Part shown: piece by piece, positions 1-9,000 of the stretch
Layout of the letters: the number at the start of each line of letters is the position of its first letter
How positions within the stretch are numbered: the stretch's first letter is position 1
Assembly: GCF_000718635.1 (NCBI RefSeq)
Contig: NZ_JOBF01000013.1
Location: 381,803-445,802 of the forward strand
Direction of reading: 5' to 3'
DNA from: Streptomyces varsoviensis
Lineage (GTDB): Bacteria > Actinomycetota > Actinomycetes > Streptomycetales > Streptomycetaceae
Length of the DNA stretch: 64,000 bases
Notes under the pieces: model-generated
What the model saw: the letters and a program-made list of their open reading frames with translations, nothing else
What the model was told of the DNA's origin: nothing
The model's database searches: none
Position numbers and translations under genes: made by a program

Positions 1-41
1 GTGTGCCACTCCTGCGGGGCGCTCTTGCTGCGCGAAGCGCC

Positions 42-1013
42 ATGAGCGAGCCCTATCGCGAACGCCCCTCCGCCGCCGTGCGCGGCGCCGTCGTCTGGAC
101 GCGCACGGCCACCGGCGAACCTGGCCGGGTGCTGCCCGACGGGTGCGTCGACCTGCTCTGGATGGGCGGCCGGCTGCTCGTGGCCGGGCCGGACACCCGC
201 GCCCACCTGCCCTCCCAAGCCCCCGGCGACCGCTGCTCCGGGCTGCGCTTCGCCCCCGGCACGGGCCCGCCGCTGCTCGGCGTCCCCGCCCACGAGCTGC
301 GCGACCGGCGCGTACCGCTCGACGCCCTGTGGCCCGGCCCCGTCGTGCGGCGCCTCACCGAGCACCTCGCGGCCGCCCCACTGCCGGGGCGCGCCCTGGA
401 GCGCATCGCTCTGGAACGCCTCGCGGCGGGTCAGCTCGCGTCGGACCGTCTCGCGGCGGATCGCCTCGCACCGGACCGTCTCGCCGCGGATCACCTCGCT
501 GCGGACCGTCTCGCGGCGGATCAGCTCGCTTCGGATCGCCTCGCACCGGGCCGTACGCGGCAGCCCGGCCCCGGCGCGTACGGCCCTGGGCCCAGCCCCC
601 TTCCGTACGGCCCTGGGCCCCGCCCCCTTCCGTACGACCCGGTGATCGCGCGGACCGTCGAGGCCATGCGCGCCGGGCTGCCCGTCGCGACGCTGGCCGC
701 CGACGTCGGCCTGGGGGAGCGGCAGCTCCACCGGCGGTGCCTGAACGCCTTCGGGTACGGGCCGAAGACGCTGGCCAGGGTGTTGCGCATGAACCGGGCG
801 CTGGAGTCGGCGCGGGCCGGGCGCCCGTACGCCGAGGTCGCCGCCGAGGCGGGCTACGCCGACCAGGCGCACCTCGCGCGCGAGGTGAAGTCCCTGGCCG
901 GGGTCCCGCTCGGCGTCCTGCTCCGCGGGGCCCCGGCGGCCGGGGATCAGCCGGCGGGCAGCGGGGCGAAGAGGTCCACCCCATTGCCGTCGGGGTCGTG
1001 GACGATGGCGTAG
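42..1013 (+). CDS. AraC-type transcriptional regulator
   Basis: A 323-residue DNA-binding regulator. The N-terminal half (about 1-110) matches the sensor half common to actinobacterial AraC-like proteins, with the landmarks VLPDGCVDLLW, GPDTRAHLP and GVPAHELRDRRVPL. The C-terminal about 100 residues carry the double helix-turn-helix (VATLAADVGLGERQLHRR, then EVAAEAGYADQAHLAREV). The frame is open to the window edge; I chose the ATG at 42 because the family typically begins MSEPYRERPS. Between the domains lies an unusual run of nine LAxDR-like pentapeptides followed by a Pro/Gly/Tyr-rich tail, absent from what I know of the family and probably a linker expansion. Its end overlaps the convergent VOC gene by 67 bases. 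The ligand is unknown. Confidence 0.85.
   Translation: MSEPYRERPSAAVRGAVVWTRTATGEPGRVLPDGCVDLLWMGGRLLVAGPDTRAHLPSQAPGDRCSGLRFAPGTGPPLLGVPAHELRDRRVPLDALWPGPVVRRLTEHLAAAPLPGRALERIALERLAAGQLASDRLAADRLAPDRLAADHLAADRLAADQLASDRLAPGRTRQPGPGAYGPGPSPLPYGPGPRPLPYDPVIARTVEAMRAGLPVATLAADVGLGERQLHRRCLNAFGYGPKTLARVLRMNRALESARAGRPYAEVAAEAGYADQAHLAREVKSLAGVPLGVLLRGAPAAGDQPAGSGAKRSTPLPSGSWTMA
420..554. repeat. Nine tandem 15-bp units inside the AraC-like gene
   Basis: Nine consecutive 15-bp units of the form CTCGC(N)(N)CGGAYCRY encode nine LA-x-(D/G)-(R/Q/H) pentapeptides. The unit length is a multiple of three, so copy-number change keeps the frame. It falls exactly between the sensor half and the DNA-binding half of the protein. 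Confidence 0.9.
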
Positions 1014-1346
1014 CGCATACCCCAGGGGGCGTCCCAGGGAGCGTTCGCCCCCTCGTATCCCGCGCCCACCAGCTCGGCGTAGACGGCGTCGACCTCGGCC
1101 GGGCCGTCGCAGGCGAAGGCGAGCGAGACCCGCCCCGGCCCGCGCGACACCGCGAATCCGGGCTGGAACGTACGGATCGTCTCGACCGTGTCCCACGCCA
1201 GCCGCACCCCGCCGGGCAGCACCGTTTTCGACGTGCGGCTGTCCGTCGGCGTCGGCGGGGAGATCGAGGCCGAGCCTGCGGTAGAAGGCGAGGGAGGCGG
1301 GGAGATCGGCGGTGACGAGGGAGATGAGATCGAATCGCGGTGTCAT
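947..1346 (-). pseudogene. VOC (glyoxalase-fold) protein, interrupted by a +1 frameshift
   Basis: From the ATG at 1346 the frame reads a normal VOC N-terminus (MTPRFDLISLVTADLPAS, then LAFYRRLGLDLPADAD, about 40 residues). The rest of the domain (VLPGGVRLAWDTVETIR ... HDPDGNGVDLFAPLPAG) continues in a frame shifted by one base. The break is at the GG of 1222-1223 on the plus-strand numbering; removing one G gives a continuous HVEN-VLPGGVRLAWDT as in full-length relatives of about 130 residues. So this is either a recent single-base insertion or a sequencing error. The family binds metal and catalyses glyoxalase, dioxygenase or antibiotic-binding reactions; the substrate here cannot be told. 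The fragment beginning GTG at 1222 is probably not an independent gene. Confidence 0.8.
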
Positions 1347-1406
1347 GCGGGCAGGTTAGGCACCGCGCCGGCGCCGGGTCTTGAACGAATCGGACACCGC
1401 GTGGGA

Positions 1407-1505
1407 GGGACCGGCCGGGCGGGCGGGACCGGCCGGGCGGGCGGGCCCGCCGCTCGGCAGGCCACCGCACGGGCAGGCCACCGCACGGGCAGGCCACCGC
1501 ACGGG
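1407..1505. repeat. Two short GC-rich tandem repeat arrays
   Basis: First about two copies of an 18-bp unit (GGGACCGGCCGGGCGGGC), then three exact 16-bp copies of CAGGCCACCGCACGGG at 1458-1505 plus a partial fourth. They fill the spacer between the broken VOC gene and the end of the ketosynthase gene and code for nothing plausible. Confidence 0.85.
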
Positions 1506-1541
1506 CAGGCCCGCCCTCGCCGACGGGGCCGTCTCACGGGC

Positions 1542-2480
1542 TCACGGGCAGCGGATGACCTGGCCCGCGTACGAGAGATTGCCGCCGAAGCCGAAGAGGA
1601 GAACGGGCGCGCCCGGGGGGATCTCGCCGCGTTCGACCATTTTGGAGAGGGCGAGCGGGATGCTGGCGGCGGAGGTGTTGCCGGACTCGGTGACGTCGGT
1701 GGCGATGACGGCGTTGACGGCGCCGAGCTTGCGGGCGACGGGCTCGATGATGCGGAGGTTCGCCTGGTGGAGGACGACGGCCGCCAGGTCGGCCGGGGCG
1801 ACGCCGGCCCGTTCGCAGACGGTGCGGGTGATGGGCGGGAGCTGGGTCGTGGCCCAGCGGTACACGGCCTGGCCCTCCTGGGCGAAGCGCGAGGGGGTGC
1901 CCTCGATGCGGACGGCGTGGCCCATCTCGGGGACGGAGCCCCACACGACCGGGCCGATGGCGGGTTCCGCCGCCGTGGTGACCACGGCGGCGCCCGCGCC
2001 GTCGCCGACCAGGACGCACGTGCTGCGGTCGGTCCAGTCGACGACGTCGGTGAACTTCTCGACGCCGACGACTATCGCGTTGGTGGCTGCCCCGGCGCGC
2101 AGTGCGTGGTCGGCGGTGGCGAGGGCGTGCGTGAAGCCCGCGCAGACGACGTTGACGTCCATGGCGGCGGGCGCGGCGAGGCCGAGCCGGGCGGCGACGC
2201 GGGCGGCGGTGTTGGGGCTGCGGTCCACGGCGGTGCAGGTGGCGACGAGCACGAGGTCGATGTCGGACGCCGCGAGCCCGCTGTTGGCCAGCGCCTTGGC
2301 GGCGGCGTGGGCGGCCATCGCGTCGACCGTCTCGTCCGGTTCGGCGATCCGGCGGGTGCGGATGCCGACGCGGGTGCGGATCCATTCGTCGTCCGTGTCG
2401 ACCATGGCCGCCAGGTCGTCGTTGGTGAGCACCTTGGCGGGCTGATAGTGGCCGAGGGCGAGCACGCGCGACCCGGTCAT
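1542..2480 (-). CDS. FabH-like ketoacyl-ACP synthase III
   Basis: A 312-residue thiolase-fold condensing enzyme. The KAS III catalytic triad is complete: Cys113 in NVVCAGFTHAL, His238 in VVLHQANLRI and Asn268 in ESGNTSAASIP; the C-terminal GFGGNLSYAG loop is typical. Such enzymes condense acyl-CoA with malonyl-ACP to start fatty-acid or polyketide chains. Length and start (ATG preceded by AGGAGG at 8-9 bases) are normal. It lies alone, with no acyl carrier protein or other fatty-acid gene beside it, so it is probably an accessory paralogue and not the housekeeping FabH; the acyl-CoA preference cannot be read from the sequence. Confidence 0.88.
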   Translation of the reverse strand: MTGSRVLALGHYQPAKVLTNDDLAAMVDTDDEWIRTRVGIRTRRIAEPDETVDAMAAHAAAKALANSGLAASDIDLVLVATCTAVDRSPNTAARVAARLGLAAPAAMDVNVVCAGFTHALATADHALRAGAATNAIVVGVEKFTDVVDWTDRSTCVLVGDGAGAAVVTTAAEPAIGPVVWGSVPEMGHAVRIEGTPSRFAQEGQAVYRWATTQLPPITRTVCERAGVAPADLAAVVLHQANLRIIEPVARKLGAVNAVIATDVTESGNTSAASIPLALSKMVERGEIPPGAPVLLFGFGGNLSYAGQVIRCP

Positions 2481-2916
2481 CGGCGGTTCCTCCTGCTGGA
2501 GCTGGAGCTGGACGGTTCCAGCCCGGGACGGTCAGGCACGGGACGGTTCGAGGCTCAGGGGCGCTCGTACGAGCCCGTGGGCACCGAGCCGTAGCGCCTG
2601 CGCGCGCCCGGGAGCGCCGCTGGTTCGCGCCTCGATGAGTACACGTCCCGACTGTTCAAGTCTCGACCGTACGGGCCCGGGGCGCGGGCATGTGATCCAC
2701 CAACGTTCGGCCGCCAGAACTGGCACAACCCGCAGGTCGGCCTGGTGTCAATCCTCCTTGAGGGCCTTGGTCCTGTTCTCGGCCCGACCTCCATGGGGGT
2801 CGCTGGGCACACCACATTACTTGCTAGATTGCGCAACTGAACAACCAATGCCCGTGGCAGTCCGTCTCATTTCCGGAAGCCGTGTGAAAGAGGCACGTGA
2901 GCAAGGTGGTGCGTAC
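2481..2916. other. 436-bp divergent spacer between ketosynthase and LCP genes
   Basis: Probably holds the promoters for both neighbours. The stretch around 2810-2850 is AT-richer than its surroundings and includes a TAGATT at 2825-2830 that could be a -10 element, without a convincing -35. No convincing gene; a 20-codon minus-strand frame at 2748-2810 is discussed under rejected items. Confidence 0.5.
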
Positions 2917-4494
2917 ATGACCGGGAATCGCGGGGCGCGTGGGGCTCGCGGAACTCGTGGCAATAGGGGTAATAGGGGCAGTGGGTCCAACGGGTCCAAC
3001 AGGGCCGGCAGGGCCAGCAGGGCCAAGCCCAAGAAGAGGCGGCTGCGGCTCTTCCTGGGGATCGGCGTCTCGCTGGTCGTGCTGGCCGCCGCCGGCGCCG
3101 GATGGGTCTACTTCAAACTCAATGGGAATATCAACACCTTCGCCGCCGACGGAATCGCCCGAGAACGCCCGAAGAGCGGCGCAGCCGGACAGAACGTGCT
3201 GATTATCGGCTCCGATGCCCGTACCGGTGGAAATGACAAGTTCGGCGGGGGCGACAAGGACGACGTAGGGCGCTCGGACACCGCGTTCCTGCTGCACATA
3301 TACGGCGACGGCAAGCACGCCGTCGGCGTCTCCATACCCCGCGACAGCCTCGTGGACATACCGCCGTGCAAGCTGCCCAACGGCGAATGGACCCACGAAC
3401 AGTCCAACACGATGTTCAACGCGGCCTTCTCGGTGGGCCAGAGCGCCAAGGGCAACCCGGCCTGCACCCAGAACACCGTGGAGAAGATGACCGGCATGCG
3501 CGTCGACCACACCGTCGTCGTCGACTTCGCGGGCTTCTCCGCGATGACCTCCGCCGTCGGCGGCGTCAAGGTGTGCCTGCCCAAGGACGTCTACGAGGGC
3601 GACCTCAACCCCAACAAGCACGCGCGCGGCGAGCGGATCTTCCCCAAGGGCGTGCAGAACGTCTCCGGCCAGAAGGCCCTCGACTACGTACGCATCCGGC
3701 ACGGCATCGGCGACGGCTCCGACATCGGCCGCATCCAGCGCCAGCAGGCGTTCGTCTCCAGCCTGATCAAGAAGATCAAGGACCAGGGGCTCAACCCCAC
3801 GACGCTGCTGCCGCTCGCGGACGCCGCCACCAAGTCCCTGATCGTCGACCCCGGCCTCGGCTCCGCCGACAAGCTGCTCTCCTTCGCGATGTCGCTCAAG
3901 AACATCGACCTGCACAACATCAACTTCATCACCGTGCCCTGGCGCTACCAGGGCGCCCGCGTCGCGATAGTCCAGCCCAACGCCGACAACCTGTGGGCGA
4001 CCCTGCGCGCGGACCGCACCCTCGACGGCGAGTACGCGGGCGGCAAGCAGGACGACCCCAAGAAGGGCGACAAGGGCGGGAAGGACGGCGGCTCGCCGTC
4101 CAAGGAGCACGTCTCCGGCGACGGGGTCGCGGTCGCCGTCTACAACGGCACCACCGTCCCCGGACTCGGCGCCCGCGCCGCCGGCGAGCTGAAAGACCAC
4201 AACTTCACCGTCACCCGCACCGACACGGCCAAGTCGCAGACGCACACCGGCACCGTCGTCCAGTACGGGCCCGGCGCCGAGGACCACGCGAAGACCGTGG
4301 CGGACATGTTCCCCGGCGCGCGGCTCCAGCAGGTCACCGCCCAGGGCGTGGCCGTGGTGGTCGGCAAGACGTACGCGGCGACGCCCGAGACCCCCAAGGG
4401 CGGCGGCGACACCACGCCCGACGCGCCCACCAAGGTCAAGGAGAAGTCCCGGTCGGCGGACCAGGACCCCTGCGCCGATCTCTCGTACGGGTGA
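2917..4494 (+). CDS. LCP-family (LytR-CpsA-Psr) cell-wall glycopolymer ligase
   Basis: A 525-residue membrane-anchored enzyme that in this family transfers lipid-linked glycopolymers onto peptidoglycan. A short Gly/Arg/Asn-rich cytoplasmic tail (1-43) precedes one transmembrane helix (about 44-66). The extracellular LCP catalytic domain spans about 90-340 with its signature residues in RSDTAFLLHIY, VSIPRDSLV and the Arg-rich stretch VRIRHGIGDGSDIGRIQRQQ. A LytR_C domain follows at about 400-485 (VAVYNGTTVPGLGARAAGEL). I chose the ATG at 2917 because of AAGGTGGT just upstream; the frame is open further back. A Lys/Gly/Asp linker separates the two extracellular domains. The polymer transferred is unknown. 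Confidence 0.9.
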   Translation: MTGNRGARGARGTRGNRGNRGSGSNGSNRAGRASRAKPKKRRLRLFLGIGVSLVVLAAAGAGWVYFKLNGNINTFAADGIARERPKSGAAGQNVLIIGSDARTGGNDKFGGGDKDDVGRSDTAFLLHIYGDGKHAVGVSIPRDSLVDIPPCKLPNGEWTHEQSNTMFNAAFSVGQSAKGNPACTQNTVEKMTGMRVDHTVVVDFAGFSAMTSAVGGVKVCLPKDVYEGDLNPNKHARGERIFPKGVQNVSGQKALDYVRIRHGIGDGSDIGRIQRQQAFVSSLIKKIKDQGLNPTTLLPLADAATKSLIVDPGLGSADKLLSFAMSLKNIDLHNINFITVPWRYQGARVAIVQPNADNLWATLRADRTLDGEYAGGKQDDPKKGDKGGKDGGSPSKEHVSGDGVAVAVYNGTTVPGLGARAAGELKDHNFTVTRTDTAKSQTHTGTVVQYGPGAEDHAKTVADMFPGARLQQVTAQGVAVVVGKTYAATPETPKGGGDTTPDAPTKVKEKSRSADQDPCADLSYG

Positions 4495-4525
4495 GCGGGC
4501 CATGGGAACCGTCCACCCACGTGAT

Positions 4526-4590
4526 CCGTTTCCGGGTAAACGGCGAGTAATTTCTGTATCGCACCCATATGTTTCGCGCCATATGTTTCG
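4526..4590. promoter_or_regulatory. Inverted repeat plus direct repeats upstream of the secreted Gly-rich gene
   Basis: CCGTTT (4526-4531) and AAACGG (4538-4543) form a 6-bp inverted repeat with a 6-bp spacer. The 12-mer CCATATGTTTCG occurs at 4565-4576 and again at 4579-4590. Both lie in the leader before the ATG at 4613. Role as operator or promoter is inferred from position only. Confidence 0.4.
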
Positions 4591-4612
4591 TACCGCACGG
4601 AGGAGAGCCCCC

Positions 4613-5992
4613 ATGCCCGCCACCCGTAGGGCGCTGCCCAGGCCACTGCTGGCCCTGCTCGCCGCCCTGTTCGCGCTGGCCGGCGCGGGCATGTTCGCCC
4701 CGCCGGCCCACGCCGACTCCACCACCGGCCTCCCGAAGGTCGCCGAGGAGCTGCGCAAGAGCCCCGTCTACGTCGACCCGCGCGTCAAGGACCAGCTCCC
4801 GGACGCCGACGCCGAGGCGCTCGCGAAGAAGATCAAGGACGCGGGCAAGCCGGTCTTCGTCGCGGTGCTGCCAGAGAACTCCGAGTTCCCGAAGAACAAG
4901 AAGCTGCTGGGCAATCTGCGGAGCCTGACCGGCATCACCGGCGTCTACGCCGTCCACCTCGGCGACCGGTCCTTCAGCGCGGGCGCCGACTCCCGCGTGA
5001 TGTCCCGGAACTCCGTGGACAACCTCGCCGACGCCGTGCGCACCTCCTACGGCTCCGACACCAAGGGCCTGCTCAACCGGTTCGTCGAGCAGGCCGACGA
5101 CCAGGCCAAGGGGCACGCCCCGGACTCCTGGAGCGGCGGCTCCGACTCCGGCTCCGGGACCAGCACGGCCGGGCTGATCACCGGCGGCGCCATCGTCGTG
5201 GCGGGCGGCGGCGGCGCGTACGCCCTCTACCGCCGCAGTAAGAAGAAGCGCGAGGAGCGCGAGCGCGCCGAACTGGAGACGCTCCGCGTGGTCGTCGACG
5301 AGGACATCACCGCCTTCGGCGAGGAACTCGACCGGCTCGACTTCACGCCGGGCGGGCCCGGCGCCGACGACGCCATGCGCGAGGACTACACCCACGCCCT
5401 CGACGCGTACGACACCGCCAAGTCGCGCATGGCGGCGGCCACCAAGCCGCAGGACGTCCAGGGCGTCACCGAGGCCCTGGAGGACGGCCGGTTCGCGCTG
5501 GCCACCCTCGCCGCGCGGCGCGCCAAGAAGCCGCTGCCCGAGCGCCGCGTGCCCTGCTTCTTCGACCCGCGCCACGGCCCGTCCGTACAGGACGTCGAAT
5601 GGGCCCCCGCGGGCGGCGCGCCCCGGACCGTGCCCGCCTGCGCGGCCGACGCCGCCCGGCTCGCCGACGGCGAGGAGCCCATGTCCCGCACCGTCCAGAC
5701 CGCCGACGGCCCCCAGCCCTACTGGAACGCCGGCCCCGCCTACGGCCCCTGGGCAGGCGGCTACTTCGGCGGCGGCCTCCTCCCCGGCCTCCTCATGGGC
5801 ACCATGCTCGGCTCCATGCTCTCCACCCCCGCCTACGCCGCCGACTCCTTCGGCGGCCCCGGCGACACCGGAGGCTTCGAAGGCGGCGACAACTCCGGCA
5901 GCGACTTCAACCCCGGCGACTTCGGCGGCGGCTTCGGCGGCGGCGACAGCGGCGGCTTCGGAGACGGGGGAGGCTTCGGCGGCGACTGGTGA
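4613..5992 (+). CDS. Secreted, membrane-anchored protein with TPM-like ectodomain and Gly-rich tail
   Basis: A 459-residue protein. A Sec signal peptide (about 1-35, ending PAHADS) is followed by an extracellular domain of about 150 residues resembling the TPM/YgcG-like fold (RKSPVYVDPR; IKDAGKPVFVAVLPENS). One transmembrane helix lies at about 185-205 and is followed by a basic stop (YRRSKKKREERER), then a helical cytoplasmic region. The last about 60 residues are almost only Gly, Phe, Ser and Asp. The ATG at 4613 has GGAGGAG upstream. Streptomyces carry several such proteins; the function is not established. It follows the LCP gene on the same strand with 118 bases between, suggesting a cell-envelope role without proving it. 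Confidence 0.7.
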   Translation: MPATRRALPRPLLALLAALFALAGAGMFAPPAHADSTTGLPKVAEELRKSPVYVDPRVKDQLPDADAEALAKKIKDAGKPVFVAVLPENSEFPKNKKLLGNLRSLTGITGVYAVHLGDRSFSAGADSRVMSRNSVDNLADAVRTSYGSDTKGLLNRFVEQADDQAKGHAPDSWSGGSDSGSGTSTAGLITGGAIVVAGGGGAYALYRRSKKKREERERAELETLRVVVDEDITAFGEELDRLDFTPGGPGADDAMREDYTHALDAYDTAKSRMAAATKPQDVQGVTEALEDGRFALATLAARRAKKPLPERRVPCFFDPRHGPSVQDVEWAPAGGAPRTVPACAADAARLADGEEPMSRTVQTADGPQPYWNAGPAYGPWAGGYFGGGLLPGLLMGTMLGSMLSTPAYAADSFGGPGDTGGFEGGDNSGSDFNPGDFGGGFGGGDSGGFGDGGGFGGDW

Positions 5993-6021
5993 CGGGCGGC
6001 CGCGCCGCGCCGGGCCCGCCG

Positions 6022-6050
6022 GGCCCCGGCCTCAGGGCTGGGCCGGGGCC
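6022..6050. terminator. Hairpin between convergent genes, overlapping the ATPase stop
   Basis: GGCCCCGGCC (6022-6031) pairs with GGCCGGGGCC (6041-6050) around a 9-base loop. It sits between the convergent Gly-rich gene and the P-type ATPase, and the ATPase stop codon is within the loop. Confidence 0.6.
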
Positions 6051-9000
6051 GAGTGTGGCGCGGCCTCTCTTGCTGCCGCGCGGCGGTCGTAGCGCGCTGC
6101 CGCGAGGGCGAGGACTGTTCCGTAGACGCTGAGTACGAGGGCCATCAGGCCGTAGTACAGGGGCGGGAGTGCTGTCATGCCGAGGAGGGGGGCGAGGGGG
6201 GAGAGGGGGAGGGTGAGGGCCAGGACGGCGAGGGCGGCGGTGGCCGCGCGTACCGGCGGGGAGGCGCGGCGGCCGCTGCGCAGGAGCAGGATGACGAGGG
6301 CCTGCGTGAGCAGGTTCTCCGTGAACCACCCGGCGTGGAACGCCTCCTGGCCCGAGCCATGGGCCAGGGCGGGTACGGCCAGCGCCAGGACCGCGAAGGT
6401 CGCGAGGTCCGCGCAGGCGTTCAGCACGCCGAAGCCGGAGACGAAGCGGGTCAGGGCGCGCGGCCGCAGCACGGTGGGCCGGAGGTGCGCGCCGGGGCCC
6501 GGGCGGTCGAAGGCCAGCGCGAGCTGCGCGGCGTCGAAGCAGAGGTTCTGCACGAGCACCTGCGCCGGGAGCATCGGCAGGAACGGCAGCAACAGCCCGG
6601 CCACGAGCATCGCTATGACGTTGCCGAAGTTCGAGGACAGCGTGATCCGCAGGTAGGCCGCGATGTTCACCGTCGAACGGCGGCCGGTGACGATCGCCCG
6701 GTCGAGCGAGGTCAGGTCCTTCGAGGCGAGGACGACATCGGCCGCCTCCCGCGTCACGTCCACCGCGTCGCGCGGGCAGATCCCGACATCGGCGGCGTGC
6801 AGCGCGGCCAGGTCGTTCACGCCGTCGCCCAGGAACCCCGTGGTGCGCCCGGCGGACCGCAGCGCCGCCACCACCCGCGCCTTGTGCTCGGGCGAGCAGC
6901 GCGCGAAGACGGTCGTACGGCCCGCCAGTTCGGCGAGCGCCGCGTCGTCCGACGCGTCGATACGGGCCGCCGTGACCACCTCGCCGGGCTCCAGGCCCAG
7001 GTCGCGGCAGGCGCGGGCCGCCGTGCCCGGATGGTCGCCGGTGAGGACCTTGACGTCGACGCCGCGCTGGGCGAGGACGGCCAGCGCGTCGGCGGCGGTC
7101 GGCGCGGGGGTGTCGCGCAGGCAGACGAAGCCGATGAAGGTGAGACCGCGTTCGTCGGCGGTCGTGTACGGGCGGCTGCGCGCGGGCCGTTCGGCGACCG
7201 CCACGGCCAGCACCCGCAGCCCGTCGGCCGCGCTCTCCTCGGCCAGCCGCAGCAACCGCGCCCGCTCCGTCTCGTCGAGCACCCGCCCCCGGGCGGGGAT
7301 CACCCGCTCCACGCGCCCGTCCCCGACGACCCGGAGCAGCCCCGGGCCCGAGCCCGTACTGTCGGCGTGCTCCGGACCGTACGGGCGTCCCACCATGCCG
7401 CCGTCGTCGTCCGGCGCCCGTAGTCCGCTGCCGCGTTCCGCGTCGTATGCGCGTACGGCACCGTCGCCCTCGTCGTCGCCGGGCCGGTACCCGTCGTGTG
7501 CCTCCACGCCGTACGGGCGCGAACCGCCTCCGCTCTCGGCCGGGGCCGCCTCGTACGGACGTGGCGGGCCCTCGTGGGCGTCCCGGCCGGGCTGCGGCGG
7601 GGCGATGGTCCGGATGTCCGTACGGGGGCGGCCGTCCTCGCAGCCGATCGCGCGGCCGGTGCCGGGGCCGGCGGCGCCTTCGTCCGGGGCGCGCCCCGGA
7701 CCCGCGGGGCTCGGCGCGACGTGTGAGCAGCGCTCCAGGACGTTTTCGACGGCGCCCTTGACGACGAGCGCGACCTGGCCCGTACGGCCGCCGGGCGCGC
7801 GGACGACGGCGGTCGACAGGCGGCGGGCGGCGTCGAAGGGGAGGGCGTCGAGGCCGGTGGTGTCGTCGGCGGTCGAGCCGCGCTCCTCGTCGGCGTCGAG
7901 GATGGCCTCGTCGAGGGCGTCGGGGGCGGGCAGCTCGGCGAGCTGGAGGGTCCACAGGGCGTTGACGGCGGCCCAGTGGAGCACGTCCGGGTCGGGCGCG
8001 CCGTCCGCGCCCACGGCGCGGTCGACGGCGGGGCGGTCCTGGGTGAGGGTGCCCGTCTTGTCGATGCACAGGACATCGGCCGCGCCGAGGTCGTGCAGGG
8101 CGGGCAGCCGCCGCACGATGACCTCGCCGCCCCGCGCGAGCCGGGCGGCGCCGCGCGCCAGCGCCGTCGTCACGATGACCGGCAGCATCTCCGGTGTGAG
8201 GCCGACCGCGACCGCCACCGCGAACGGCAGCGTCTCCATGCCGCGCCCCCGCACCAGCGCGTTGACCAGCAGCACCAGCGGCGCGGTGAGCAGCATGAAG
8301 CGGATGAGGGTCCAGGAGATCCCGTTCACCGAGCGGTCGAACGCGGTCGCCGGCCGCTGCCGCCGGTGGCTGTACGTACTGGAGAAGACGGTGTCCGAGC
8401 CGGTGGCGACGACCAGCGCCGTGCCGCTGCCGGAGGCGACGCTGCTGCCCTGGAAGCACAGATGGGGCTGGTCGAAGGGGACGGCGTCCGCGGTGCCGGG
8501 GGCGCCCACGTGCCCGGCGGAGGGAGGCGGCGTGGCGCCCGTACCCCCGGCGGCGTCCGGCGCGTGCTTCGCCACGGGCACGGACTCGCCCGTCAGCGCC
8601 GCCTGGTGCACGGTGAGCCCGGTCGCCCGCAGCAGCCGTACGTCGGCGGGGACGAGGTCGCCGGGGCCGAGCCGGATCACGTCGCCCGGCACCAGCTCGT
8701 CGACGGGCAGTTCGCGGACGCGCGGCGCGGCCGACTCCGCCGCCTCGGCTGCCTCGTCGCCCTGGGCCGCCTTGTCCGGGCGGCGCTGCACCGTCGCGGT
8801 GGTGGCGACCAGACTGCGCAGCGCCGCCGCCGACCGGTCCGCGCGGTGCTCGCCGGTGGAGCGCAGCGCGCAGCTCACCGTGACCAGCACCGCGATCACC
8901 AGGGACGTGCCCCAGGAGGCCGCGGTCGCGGAGATCAGGCCGAGGCACAGCAGGACGGCGGTGAACGGGTCGCGCAGGCTGCGCGCGAAGCGGCGCGGCC

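Noticed and set aside
1188..2594. 468-codon plus-strand frame opposite the ketosynthase gene
   Set aside because: It is the Gly/Asp/Arg-rich antisense shadow of the FabH-like gene, which has an intact catalytic triad on the other strand.
2748..2810. Twenty-codon minus-strand frame with good codon pattern and acidic C-terminus, upstream of the LCP gene
   Set aside because: The GTG start has no ribosome-binding site and I know no family for it; possible but not supportable as a gene.
5907..8948. Thousand-codon minus-strand frame over the P-type ATPase
   Set aside because: Arg/Pro/Gly-rich out-of-frame shadow; the true frame carries DKTGTLT and the other ATPase motifs.
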